Source of the DNA: Alitta virens
Lineage: Eukaryota > Annelida > Polychaeta > Phyllodocida > Nereididae
NCBI GenBank assembly: GCA_932294295.1
Contig: OW028584.1
Coordinates: 12,098,407 to 12,162,406, forward strand
Length of the DNA: 64,000 nucleotides
Direction of reading: 5' to 3'
The notes under the pieces were generated by a model, which was given only the letters and a program-made list of their open reading frames with translations, searched no databases and was not told where the DNA came from. The position numbers and the translations under genes were made by a program. Below are positions 20,528-31,467 of this stretch, piece by piece. Every line of letters begins with the position of its first letter. Positions within the stretch are counted from its first letter, which is position 1.

Positions 20528-20729
20528 CAGTAACAGACTAGTTTGCTTGTGCAGCTGATGAGGTTCATCAACGGAAACTTGATTTTCTAAAAGTATATCC
20601 TGCAATTTTTAATTTCAGTGTAATTGGCCTGGTACGTCATGTTATAGTTTATTTCATTGGCTATCCGGCAAATCGTGTCCTTACTAAACTGGTGTGGTTC
20701 CAACCAATTACATGCCTGGTTCCATCTAG

Positions 20730-20822
20730 TTACTGTTCATAGCCTCTAACACTGAATTACTTACTGTGTATAGCCTCTAACACTGAATTACTTACTGTTC
20801 ATAGCCTCTAACACTGAATCAC
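20730..20822. repeat. 31-bp tandem triplication
   Basis: Three copies of a unit starting TTACTGTTCATAGCC and ending CACTGAATTAC lie head to tail. Confidence 0.97.
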
Positions 20823-21339
20823 ATCACTCGAGTGGTAAATTCCGGTCATCATGGCGAACAAATGCCACAGGTGGCCAAGCCCAAACTTGGGCATTTTTGT
20901 GCATGTTATGAGACATAGTTGTGGTAAGGCAGAGCTGTCCCCAGCTGCTCACAGCAAACACATTTGTCAGTTGTAATGTGTTTGCTGAACAGAGGGACCG
21001 GGGCCCTGCCAGGCTATGTGTTGACCCAGTGTGTCAGTGCAAGCCACCTTGATTGAGTTAAATGTACCATAGAACGGCACGGATATAAATTGGCTGAATC
21101 CACTGCCTGTAAACATAAGCAAACAGATCTAGAAGATGTAAGATTAGGATATTAAGTGCAACTCTCTAAGGCAAGTACTTGTGGTTGATTCAGTATACAA
21201 GAGCAACAATATTGTATTTATATATATCGGCAAAATCGGCCAAACATTGCCCTGGTATGTGACATATATGCCAAGAATGGACATCCAAACTGTTAAATAA
21301 AAGTATATGATATGACATACTGTTGAACAGGGTCACACC

Positions 21340-21515
21340 ACATTCACTCCATATGTGGAGTCTTCACTTGCATCACCATAGACACCGAGTACGCGGCACC
21401 ACCAATTTAACATCTCACATGCTATCGATGAAAATCCAGCTGGGATGTACCAGAATAGCCAGTGGAACTGGTGAATGAATTACCGGTCCATGCCTTAGCC
21501 ACTAGGCCATTAACA
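21340..21515 (-). mobile_element. SINE-B copy, decayed
   Basis: Minus-strand words CATCCCAGCTGGAT, CGGTGTCTATGG and a partial tRNA-like head GGCCTAGTGGCTAAGGCATG remain. Confidence 0.7.
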
Positions 21516-21531
21516 TGACATGAAAGAAGGG

Positions 21532-21712
21532 TAGGGGCTAGCTCAGTGTTAGCACGCTGGGCTTCCAACCCAGGTCCCGGGTTCAGTTCCCGGTCGAGCC
21601 TAAGTTGGATGGCTGTTTCATCCATCATCTCATTGCCACGGTCCCTGCCTGTCCTAATTAGCCCCATAAGTGCTGAAATACAGGACGTAAAGCCTAAATC
21701 TACCCACCCACC
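21532..21712 (+). mobile_element. SINE-A copy, full length
   Basis: Head GGGGCTAGCTCAGTGTTAGC, B-box GGGTTCAGTTCCCGG, body to TACAGGACGTAAAGCC. Confidence 0.92.
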
Positions 21713-21986
21713 TGTCGCGGATGAAAACTAACAGTGACAATCCAATGTGGGCAGGCAGTCTGTAGGAAGAAAGCAAGAAAGCATGGCAAGACAGCACAAG
21801 TTAATGTATTTTTTACTATAAAAGAACTTACATATTATGCGTGAGTATGACTGCTGACGCTTGTTCAAAAAAGAAAAAAAAAGAAGCTAAATGCAGCATA
21901 GAGCAAAGAGTAAAAATACAAAGATTTGACACTTCTTTATTTGCATAAGCCATGCACAAAGCATTGTGGGATTGTCAGGGTTATTA

Positions 21987-22186
21987 GTGAACGGCATCCC
22001 TTGTGATAGTGACGTTATAATCAAAACAATCGCCAGTGACGTCATTGTGATGTTTTTTATGACATCATATTTCTGCGGGATTAATATATTGTGAAAAAAT
22101 AACCCTGAACAGGCTGACATTGGCTCAATTCCACTATCCTCTTTGGGTATTATATATTGCTCTTTGGCATAGAGAGGGGGGGGGGG
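21987..22186 (+). repeat. CRE-bearing dispersed repeat F, copy 2
   Basis: Pairs with 20331-20527. TGACGTCA is at 22037, and the copy also ends in a G run. Confidence 0.9.
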
Positions 22187-22483
22187 CGCAATGCTCAACA
22201 CTTACAAAATTGTCTTGAAAAAAGCTAACGTTTCTTAAATTACATTCTAGTCAAAAAGACATACGGTGCAAGTTGCCTAAGTGACAGTGAAGAATCCTCT
22301 TACTTTTCCTGCCCTAGTTTTTGTTTCTGGCATCAGGAACATGGCTCTAAGTGGCTAATCTGTTGATGCCATTGAGGCAACTTATTTGTCTGGTCTGTCT
22401 TGAAAGGTTCAAGTTGTGTTTCCTTGTAGAAGGAAATGTAAGTCACCCACCTCTCAAATCATGTAGGCGTTTACAGACAGCTT

Positions 22484-22712
22484 CCGTGCAATTAATTTGT
22501 CTTTCTAGACACAGTTAATAGTCATTCTAGACAGAGTTAATTAGTCATTCTAGACATGGTTAATTTGTCATTCTAGATACAGTTAATTTGCCTTTCTAGT
22601 GACAGTTAATTTGTCATTCTAGAAATAGTCAGTCATTCTAGACACAGTTAATATGCCTTTCTAGACAAAGTTAATTTGTTAATTTGCCATTCTAGACACA
22701 GTTACTTTGTCT
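22484..22712. repeat. Degenerate ~24-bp minisatellite
   Basis: Repeated ACAGTTAATTTGTCATTCTAG-like units, around nine copies with variation (CATT/CCTT). Confidence 0.92.
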
Positions 22713-23269
22713 TAGTCAAACGATTTCGGTGTTGTTATATTTTTAGACCAAATGACCTCTGGATGATTAGTACTGACACTGAACGACTTATCGATCAGCT
22801 TTTAATTCTAATTGGTATATATCAACATAATGTAATTTTCACCACCTGTGCAAACCATAAATGGACATCTAAATGAACAGCTCTCAGGTCATGATGTATC
22901 GAATATAAATAAACTACAGGATTCATTGATAGTGAGTGCTTATTTCCTTTTATTCCCCAATTTCATCGATACTGGTAAAATCAGTACTGGTGAAGTCATG
23001 ATGAAGAATAAAGGCAGGAACAGTGGAGCTCCCTGTAACGCCTTCTCACTATTAAGACAATCTTGTTGAGAGTCACTTAATTTTGAACCCGAATGTAGTC
23101 CTACCAATTTGTTTTACCTCATGGTCATATTACTGAGGTTGTACTGTATGTTATCATTCACCTTAGTGGTAAGTTCACATACAATGATAATGTAGGCACC
23201 AGACTTAGCTGCAAAGTCTTTTTAGAATGGTATATTCTTAGAATCAGACTCACAGACTCAAAGAAACAC

Positions 23270-23770
23270 ATTGGCAGATCCTTATTTGAAGTCAATGTTC
23301 CAGTCTTCATTTAGGCGGAATAGTTGCCTGGCTGTCCCTACTACAGGGAATCAGTCTTGCGAAATGAGCTTGTATTTCTCTCAGCTTCGCATCTCCAGGC
23401 CTTTTGTGCTTGTCCTTATGAAATATCAGGCTTTTGGAGAGTGCTGGGCATATCCTATTCTGGCCTCAGCCGAAAATCAATAGGCGTCATCATTCAGTTC
23501 ATCGTTCGTTCACTGTGAACGGAGTCACGCTCAACTCTTGTGGACGAGAGTTCCGGACGAGATTTAAGAGGAAGGGCGTGATGACGGCGCTGTTCTGTTT
23601 TCATTCATCCAGAATCAATTACAAAATGGCCGCAACTGGTGTTCATTTCAACACTTCCCACCATTCAGCACCCACAATGGTGAGGGGGATAAGGACCGAG
23701 CTAAAAATAAATCCGCTTAAGGAGACAATCTTACGCAATCATATTTGTTGTGAAAAAGGACTTTTCCAGC
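23270..23770. promoter_or_regulatory. Repeat-free higher-GC island (candidate conserved element)
   Basis: It contains a perfect GTTCACTGTGAAC inverted repeat (23509-23521) and CpG-containing words unusual for the window. A 115-codon plus-strand ORF (23434-23781) spans part of it, but the protein shows no family signature and other frames are also open, so coding status is doubtful. Confidence 0.25.
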
Positions 23771-24101
23771 CTCGGTCCTGATAAGGATGATTTTTTTTGT
23801 CACAAGATAATAGTTTAATAGACAGCAATTATTATGACATAAAAATGGTTCTGGAAACTAAATGTTCATCAGTCTGGGCTAACGTTCACTTGTTTCCAAA
23901 TCGGCTCCAAAAATAAAGTTCAATTTTGAGTTCAACTCATTGACTTATGTATTAAAATAGCATTATACTCCACCACGTGACCTTTTTCTATTGTTCTTTC
24001 ACGGGATATTCCTTCTGAGTGCAAACTGAACTGTGGTGTGTAATAGAGGCAATAAAACAAAACAATAAAACAAATTAGTAAATATGCCTAATGTAGTGTG
24101 A

Positions 24102-24237
24102 GTTAGTTATATCCCTCATAGTCGGGAGTTAACTAACATTTTTGTTGCTTAAATCCCTCCGCCTTTGGCATTGGGCGTCGGAATATAACCAACAAAATGT
24201 TTAGTTAACTCCCTCCTATTCGGGATATAACTAATAC
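24102..24237. mobile_element. Foldback element H
   Basis: The ~136-bp segment is nearly its own reverse complement: TTAGTTATATCCC on the left pairs with GGGATATAACTAA on the right, with further pairing inwards (GAGTTAACTAAC). A half copy lies near 15490, so it is dispersed. Confidence 0.8.
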
Positions 24238-24682
24238 TTGTTTCCAATAATTCAGTGGCGATTTTTGGCCCTTATTGAGGGACTTCAAAATACAGTGTAA
24301 CAACAAAATTCTTCCCATGTCCCAAACTACTCAATATCAGAAATATATAATTAGAAGGCAAAGACAATATCTCATAAAAAAGAAATTTTGGGGAAGATAT
24401 TTTCAAAATCTTTATCATGACCAAGATGACTTTGTGCTTCTGTTCAAGGGAATAACTACGTTTTTCAAAAAGCAAGATTCTTGAGGCACAGGAAATCTTT
24501 GTGCGCAGTGTAATTGATTGCTGACCAACAGAGAAGACAATGGTTGAACAGGAGAGCTGCCTTTGTGCAAAATCTGATCTATGAATCCCTGTCATTGTCA
24601 CGAGAAAAAGAAATGTATCATACAGACGTTAGTCTCATAGTATAGCTGCTGTCCCCACATCCTTCGAGTGCCTTGCATGTTA

Positions 24683-24850
24683 GCGGAGGCCTAGCTCAGA
24701 GGTAGTGCTCTGGGCTTCCAACCGCTGGGTCCCGGGTTTGATTCCAGTCGAGCCTAAGTTGGATGGCTGTTTCATCTTTCGGCTAATTGCCATGGTCTCT
24801 GCCTGTCCTAATTAGCCCAATAGGTGCAGAAATACAGGACATAAAGCCCT

Positions 24851-24884
<34 letters not shown>
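24683..24884 (+). mobile_element. SINE-A copy with (AC)n tail
   Basis: Full head and body, then CCCTAATAACACACAC running into a 30-base AC repeat. The AC tail is also seen in the 45246 copy. Confidence 0.92.
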
Positions 24885-24888
<4 letters not shown>

Positions 24889-25639
24889 CATATTAGTGGT
24901 TACAAAGTGAGTTAGTCATATACTGAAAATAACCATGCCAAAGTCCTCATGTGATGTAATCAATGCTTTGTTCTGTTTTAAAACAGTGAAAACAATGCTA
25001 TTGAATATGCCCAACCAGCCAAGAGATTTGGCCAAAAGAGGGATTATCCCAATAAGTTAAGTACTGTGGTTTTATAAACACACAGGGTTGGTGGAGGTAT
25101 AATGGACTTTCCCAGCTTATATCTAGACAATAACAACCAATATGCAGAGGAAGTTTGAAAGACTGGGAAACAAAATTGCTTTTATTGCCAATTTAACCAC
25201 TTTTCTGCAAGGCACTATAATGCCTGGAGTATATCACGTTCAGAATCTTTTTTGTATGCTATAAATATGACTAGCCCCCATAGCCATTTGTCTCCAATGA
25301 GACAACCATCCTTGGTTAAACTGACTATATAAAGTGAGAACTTCTACAGAAGTTAGTCTTTATGACTATCGGGTCAAATATGCCATTTAACGAGTTTTAC
25401 CTACAAACAAATAAGGTCAGCCTTATCTTGCATTTAGTAAGCATTATAGTCAATGTCATGACTTGGTTTTCTATTTTTGTTTTGTTTTGGTTTTTAACTA
25501 AGAAACGGGTCAGTGTCACTAAATTATATTACAGAGATGACACTGACTAGATGGCACTGACGAATGTGCTCACTAGACTGTGAATCAAAATGGCTGTCTG
25601 GGGGGGGGGGGGGGGGTAGTCATTCTGCACACTGTCAAA

Positions 25640-26045
25640 TGCCCAAGTTTCAGAGTGTACCATAGAATATGGCCAGACTGATGTTTTGTGTATTTTCTGA
25701 GAACAGTGTACTGCTTAAGGGCCTAAGTGGCTGTGGCATATCCCTGTGACCCCCAGTTGCCCGGTCATCCCTCAGACAGGAGAGACAGAGTGCTGGGGCC
25801 ACCCTCCAGGGGGCGTGCTGTAATGGCGGCCCTGTGTTAAGGAGAGTTGCAGTCAGCTGGGACACTGCGACAGAAGAAAAGCTGTCCTAGTCTTGATATG
25901 TGGTCCCAGGTAGCATCTTAAGCACAGCAAATGGCCAGCCCAAACCACTTGAGAACTACATCCCTTGCTTACTGAATGAGTTAAGCAAATTAAACGACGC
26001 TGCAGGAAAGAAAAGCTCACAGAAAAAGGACACACTGTTAACGGT
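25640..26045. promoter_or_regulatory. Repeat-free GC-richer island with a CTCF-like word
   Basis: Complex sequence with CCTCCAGGGGGCGTG at 25803-25817, which agrees with most positions of the bilaterian CTCF core. Boundaries are set by loss of the GC-rich composition. Regulatory role is inferred. Confidence 0.3.
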
Positions 26046-26529
26046 TGAAGTGCACAGTACTTGAATTGCTATTGGCATTGCAGTTGTTAGGCTTCACTGC
26101 CCCCCCCCCCCAATTAAATGCACATCAGTAATATTATAAGCCCGAGTGGGCTGGGGAGTTACAATTGTCATACCTGTTGTTTTTGTGTTTAATGTTAATA
26201 ACTCTATGTGACTAAAATAAAATAATTTCAAATCAATTATTGTTCTCCTTTATTCACCCTAAAGCCAATACTGAATTGGTGGAAATTGATTTGATTGGAG
26301 GCCTACTAGACAACTAAAAATGATATCTTGTAACTATTTTGAACTGCATTTCACAATTACTCAATTATTAGGTAATTACAGCTACAATTGTTCATAGCTC
26401 TGACTGGCTATTTTTGAGCGTTTTCTATGAGCTTGGATGAACTAGAGATCATCCAAGCTATGAGTGCCAAAGACCTTTGAGAGGCATATTCACAGAGAGG
26501 ACATCATGAAGTCTATTCAACCTTGAACA

Positions 26530-26705
26530 ATAAACATGGGTTTTAAACCCCCTGGGATTGACTAGCTCATACCAGCACTTCCACTGGGTGCAGTGAGGCA
26601 GTGGTTGCAGGAGGCTCTGTCCAACTACTCCATGCCAAAGTGGGATTTGAACCTGCTACCTTGAGATTAGCTGGTGAACAGCTTAACCACTAGACCATGG
26701 GCATG
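26530..26705 (-). mobile_element. SINE-C copy
   Basis: Minus-strand head CATGGTCTAGTGGTTAAGC and B-box-like CAGGTTCAAATCCC, then a body with CCACTGCCTCACTGCACCC. Related to 38490-38740. Confidence 0.8.
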
Positions 26706-27154
26706 TAACCACCAGAACATACACGTAGAGCTACCTGCTCCATGTCCACATTTTTAACTAATATCATAGTCATTAATCTCTATTATAATGCCACATTGCC
26801 ACATATAATATTCATGATGGTTCCTTTACTAGACAAAGACAAATTGTCTAGAACCTTAGTCACTGTCACTAACATTGAGTCATAACAGTTTTTCAGTGCT
26901 TCTTATTTATAGCATTTTTGGAGGTCAGACACCTACAGGAAGTAAACAAATGACATCATAGGGTGGCAAATTGATGGCCTTCTTATTACTGCTGTCCTTG
27001 CAAGGGCCTTGAGAAAAGCCAGTGGGTGCTACATGTGACTGGACATTGCAAGGCAACACATTACATACGGTACTCATCATTATACACATTCAAAAATATC
27101 TAGCCATGGCTAGTAATGACTACCCGAAGCTGCTACAAGTCCAACCAGGTTATA

Positions 27155-27487
27155 CAGTTAGTTTCATTAAAAACGGCCTGTCGAATTGAATGTAGACAAA
27201 GCTATACAACTTCTGCTATATGCCGCTACCTGTCACTAAACAGAACTGTATGGCTATAACTCTCTACTCAAAGCCGAATCTAAAAGTACATGCAAATAGA
27301 TATTTATGATATCTTAGATAAATTTCTACATTTACCAAGGTTTATATTTTTTTCAGTGGTTGTAGGTGTAAGCTGACTATAAGCTAGGAGTAGATAGAAG
27401 TGGATGACTTTAGCCAGTTATAGCTACAGCTGGGAATATGTCGCTACAGCTGTCTAGAGTCGACCATATTTGATGAAACGAACGTTG
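27155..27487. mobile_element. MITE M2 copy
   Basis: Starts CAGTTAGTTTCATTAAA after TA (27153-27154). The right end is decayed (ATGAAACGAACGTTG) but still followed by TA. Confidence 0.85.
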
Positions 27488-27795
27488 TACGTGCTGTGCC
27501 TAGTATCTATAATAAATATATCATAATTGTATTAATTTATTGTTTGTTTATTGACTCTGGATAAACACACAAGATGGCAGCAGGTGTACTTTTGTTATAG
27601 CTTCCAGTAGACAGCTATAGCTAAGTTGCTTGGTTTAGTATCAGGTACCAGGGTGTTGAAGTGTTGTTCTCTAGCATGTAAAAGACTGAATGTTTATTTT
27701 GATGAGTACTGTGACCTTCAAGAATTGACCTCATATTTGTAAGAACTCTTTACTCCACTTAGGTTGATTGGGAACCACGGAGAATATATTTTTTA

Positions 27796-27991
27796 CAGCC
27801 AAATCCATTGACTTTGAATTAAATCTCATAGTCTAGGGAAATTTAATTCCAGAATGACGTCATGTGAATCCAGGACTCTCATTGGCTGAGTGGCTCTCTT
27901 AACCAATGGGAGTCCTGGATTCACATGACGTCATTCTGTAGTGGAGCATCCAAGTCCATGAGATTGGTTTCCAAGTCAATGAATTTGGCTG
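27796..27991. mobile_element. Foldback element E, copy 1, with paired CRE and CCAAT boxes
   Basis: Inverted repeat from CAGCCAAAT to ATTTGGCTG. The inner arms, each ~36 bp, are almost perfect. Each inner arm carries TGACGTCA (27855 and 27925) and a CCAAT box. A related copy is at 52047-52194. Confidence 0.85.
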
Positions 27992-28387
27992 AAACAGTAA
28001 GCGAGCTTAATATCACACAAGTGGGAATTTAATGCCCACATGTGACAAAAGTACCACCATCTACTAAGACTTTTGGTCAAAGCAGCAAACAAATATAAAG
28101 ATCAAAATGATAAAAGAAATTTAGTTAAAATGCTACTACTATGCAATATGTTTTAGAATGCAGGAATGTTGATATGTCAAGTAGGTGAATGTGTTTCAAT
28201 TTAATTGTTTCAATTAAAGGATGACTATATAAGTGTTTAATGTGTTTTCAGAAATATATTGAATTAACTTATAATTATATATGATGCTCCACATGAGTGA
28301 CACATAATCAAGTATGAGGTTGACAACTTACGGTTATCACTCATTCTGGACGAATGGCAAGTCTAGCTTTGGCAACAGCTTGAAGCG

Positions 28388-28591
28388 TTTTCACAGAGCA
28401 GCCATGTTGGTATTTTGCCTCATTGACCTCTCTTTGTACTCAGATATAGTAGTGTGATGTCATCAATAGACAATGGCCATGGTGAGGTCACAGAGTGCAA
28501 GAACAATGGTCAAGTAATGACATCATAATGTATGATGTAACCAAAATGAGGTCAGTGAGGCAAAAATGCCAACATGGCGGCCGCGTGAAAA
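28388..28591. mobile_element. Foldback element with ~43-bp arms
   Basis: TTTTCAC...GCCATGTTGG...TTTGCCTCA...GACCTC on the left pairs with GAGGTCAGTGAGGCAAAAA...CCAACATGGCGGC...GTGAAAA on the right. The arms contain a GCCATGTTGG / CCAACATGGCGGC word resembling a YY1 site. Confidence 0.8.
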
Positions 28592-28630
28592 GGGTGTTGT
28601 AATTTGGAAACTAGACCACAATGATTTGGG

Positions 28631-28945
28631 GTGGGCTTAGCTCAGTGGTAGCATGCTAGGCTTCCAACCACTGGGTCCCCGGTTCAATTCCCGGTCGAGC
28701 TTAAGTTGGATGGCTGTTTCATCCTTCATCTCATTGCCATGGTCTCTGCCTGTCCTAATCTTCAAATTATCGCCCCTTGATATTATTGTTTTCAGTTCCT
28801 ATTGTTTATTCTGCTGAAGGGGTTAATAGTATTTAGCTGCACATTATGCTTACCTCAAAATAAATTATTACATCAAATGTCTGCTCCCATGCTAATTAGC
28901 CCATCAGGTACAGAAATACAGGACGTAAAGCACCCACCCCAGACC
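28631..28945 (+). mobile_element. SINE-A copy split by a 132-bp insertion
   Basis: Head and first half are intact to TGTCCTAAT, and the rest resumes at CTAATTAGCCCATCAGG. The intervening 28760-28891 is flanked by CTAAT on both sides. Confidence 0.9.
28760..28891. mobile_element. 132-bp insertion inside a SINE, CTAAT duplication
   Basis: The host SINE supplies the empty site (CCTAATTAGCC in other copies), so the 5-bp duplication CTAAT (28755-28759 and 28892-28896) is well defined. The insert lacks obvious inverted termini or a poly(A) tail, so its class is unknown. Confidence 0.75.
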
Positions 28946-29109
28946 ACAATCATTGCAATGTTTAGCATGAACACGGAACTTGGAGTCAGACATAATGAAT
29001 GACAAGAAGCTGGACCCATCGACATGGGCCATATCAGTGTTTAACATTGGCAGCCACATGCTATTTACTGCCTAATGTGGCCATCTTGATGCTGCAATTT
29101 TCCTACCAA

Positions 29110-29965
29110 CTTGATCTATTCCTGTCCTGATATCAGATCAGAGGGTTGAAATGGCTTCTCGATTTTGCTGCCACTCCGTGATTCCACGCAATCTATCTTT
29201 CTTTTCTCTTTCATTTCTACTTCTCTTGCAATTAAACCCATTTATTTGCTGATCATGATCCTTTCATGATTACTGTTGATTTATTTACAGAAATACCCAT
29301 GCAATGTTTGAATTAATTAAACGCTGCCTTCAGTGGAAACCAATGGAAACCAAATGGCATATTGGAATAATGGGAAAGCATGCCCAAGAGACAAAGATGG
29401 CGTTGGGGGAAAGAGAGAGAGAGAGAAAGAAAAAAAGCATTGAGAAGTTTGGCTTCTGCTCTTTATACTTGTCAAACACATCATAGCCTAGTGCCTGTGC
29501 CAGTCGGTCTGGCACCATGGCAAATGTCAGGCAATTTGAGATTAGCAAGAGGTCCTCAAGGGTTCAATAAGGTTGTCATCGACCGGGAGAAGACAGCGGC
29601 AGAGTGCTAGTCCCAGCAGAGCAGGACACTGGCCCATCAATGCACCCAATCTTGCAATTGCCCTAGGCCAGGCTTTCCTAATGTCAATCTCTTTCATCAA
29701 TTTACTTGTGAGGCTCACCAATGACTGAGTGCATCCTCACGTCCCCGTTTTAAACAGCAGAACAGCTGAGCAGACAGGAGATTGGTCTTGCTAAACCCAT
29801 TTGCGACAGCAAGCCTTGGATGAGGGGCTAAGCAAGAATTGGGGCCAGGCATCGTATATTACCAGATCACTTGGCTTTGATTGCTGCAGGATTAGACTGC
29901 CAGCCCCATGTTGAGCGGGCATTCTATTGTCACTATCTGTGATCCAAATACAATACATGTATATA
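29110..29965. promoter_or_regulatory. Large repeat-free island, enhancer-like
   Basis: About 850 bp of complex sequence without any of the window's repeats. Motifs include a forkhead-type TATTTAC near 29283, GAATTAATTAAAC (homeodomain) near 29311 and ACAAAGATGG (SOX/TCF-like) near 29391. ORFs on both strands are short and overlapping, which argues against coding. Function inferred. Confidence 0.35.
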
Positions 29966-29998
29966 CAGTGGAGCTCAGCTGCTAAGACCACCTCCCTA

Positions 29999-30615
29999 TT
30001 AAAGGGGCTGTATCCCTAAATTTTGCTTATTTTGTGATATATACAGCAATGAAGAGTAGAAAGAGTAACTTACCCATTCATCAAACTAAGAATGCACAAA
30101 AACCAACCTTTTATGGAGTAATTTGAGGTTTTTAGTGCAGCAGAATTTTGGACCCATGGGTCCAAAATTCTGCTGGATTCAAATTTGCAGCTGTTGCTGA
30201 GTCAGCTGCTATCTGGGTCGAGCTGGACAGGTTGTTTTCTTCTAGGAATTTGTTATAAACAAATGTTTGTTAGCTTTTGGGAGTGTCTCATCAACATAGA
30301 GCCAAAGAAAGTGTTTACAGTCACATACAGAAAAGAATAAAGGTTGACAGATATTAAAACACCAAGGAAAACTTTGCTACTGGAATTTGAGTTCAGTGCT
30401 ATAAATAGCTTGGGGTGAAATAGCAGCATAGCAGAAAACCTGTCAATGGCCAGTCACCATGTGCTCTGGTCAAAAGGATTGTCAAATTATGTGGATACCA
30501 TTGGGTTTATTCATCTTATTGAGGCAGAATGATGATATGTGGTAGGTAATCTAGATATAGAAGACAAAATATGAGAATTGCCAGTTACTCATTGGAAGGG
30601 ATACATCCCCTTTAA
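29999..30615. mobile_element. piggyBac-like MITE with TTAA ends
   Basis: TTAA followed by AGGGGCTGTATCCCT on the left; AGGGATACATCCCCT followed by TTAA on the right. The ~15-bp terminal repeats differ at one position. TTAA duplications are typical of piggyBac transposons. No transposase ORF is inside, so it is non-autonomous. It holds a perfect 38-bp palindrome at 30138-30175. Confidence 0.75.
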
Positions 30616-30658
30616 GATACTTTGCAATTAAGAGCACCGAATTTAGACCCAGTTTCAT

Positions 30659-30800
30659 TCTGACCATAATGGGGAGAAAAAATACCACAAGAGGTCACTG
30701 ACACCGTAGCGGATAAGTATTGTTTGATGACATCATCTATATTGCGACGTCATCCATGCCCCCCTGTAGGCTCTTTTACTTTTTGTCCCAATTTGTCATT
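30659..30800 (-). repeat. CRE-bearing dispersed repeat K, copy 2
   Basis: Minus-strand relative of 7592-7770. Its CRE words have decayed (GATGACGTCGC and GATGATGTCATC). Confidence 0.6.
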
Positions 30801-31083
30801 TATGTCACAGTTAAGACCATGCAATTTGGACCTGTGATGGTTTTAATGGGAAATTTCCACTGAACATTAAAACCCCGATTCAGATCACTCACGAAAATCA
30901 CAGATGAGGACTACCAATGCAGATCATTAATTTAATTCAATTTCCAAAGTTGCCTTTATTGCCAGTCACTTTCTTTACAACAAAAACAAAATTACATCAT
31001 TATATCAAATAAGGCAGCCTGACACCCAATAAGCATAAATGGCTTCATGTGAACCACACAATTAAAACCACCCATGGATAGCA

Positions 31084-31262
31084 TGGTAGGTGGGTGGATT
31101 AGGGCTTTACGTCCTGTATTTCAGCACCTGATGGGCTAATTAGAACAGGCAGAGACCGTGTCAATGAGATGATGGATGAAACAGCCATCCAACTTAGGCT
31201 CAACTGGGAATCGAACCCAGGTTAGATGACCAGCGTGCTATCATTGAGCTGGGCCCCCACCC
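31084..31262 (-). mobile_element. SINE-A copy
   Basis: Minus-strand head GCCCAGCTCAATGATAGCAC, a shortened anticodon region and the full body. Confidence 0.9.
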
Positions 31263-31467
31263 CGATGGCAGCGGTGGCCCCTATAAGGTTATTTCTGTAA
31301 GGTTAATTTTTGTAATGTGAGAGGGCTCCATCACAATTCCTTCCTGTACTATCAGTAACATTGTGTCCAATCTATATACAATATGATAATCTAAAATAAA
31401 CATCATTGATGTGAGCACAGGCAGTCTCAATTCTAGAGCTTACTATCATATACCAGTGGTCTTAAAA

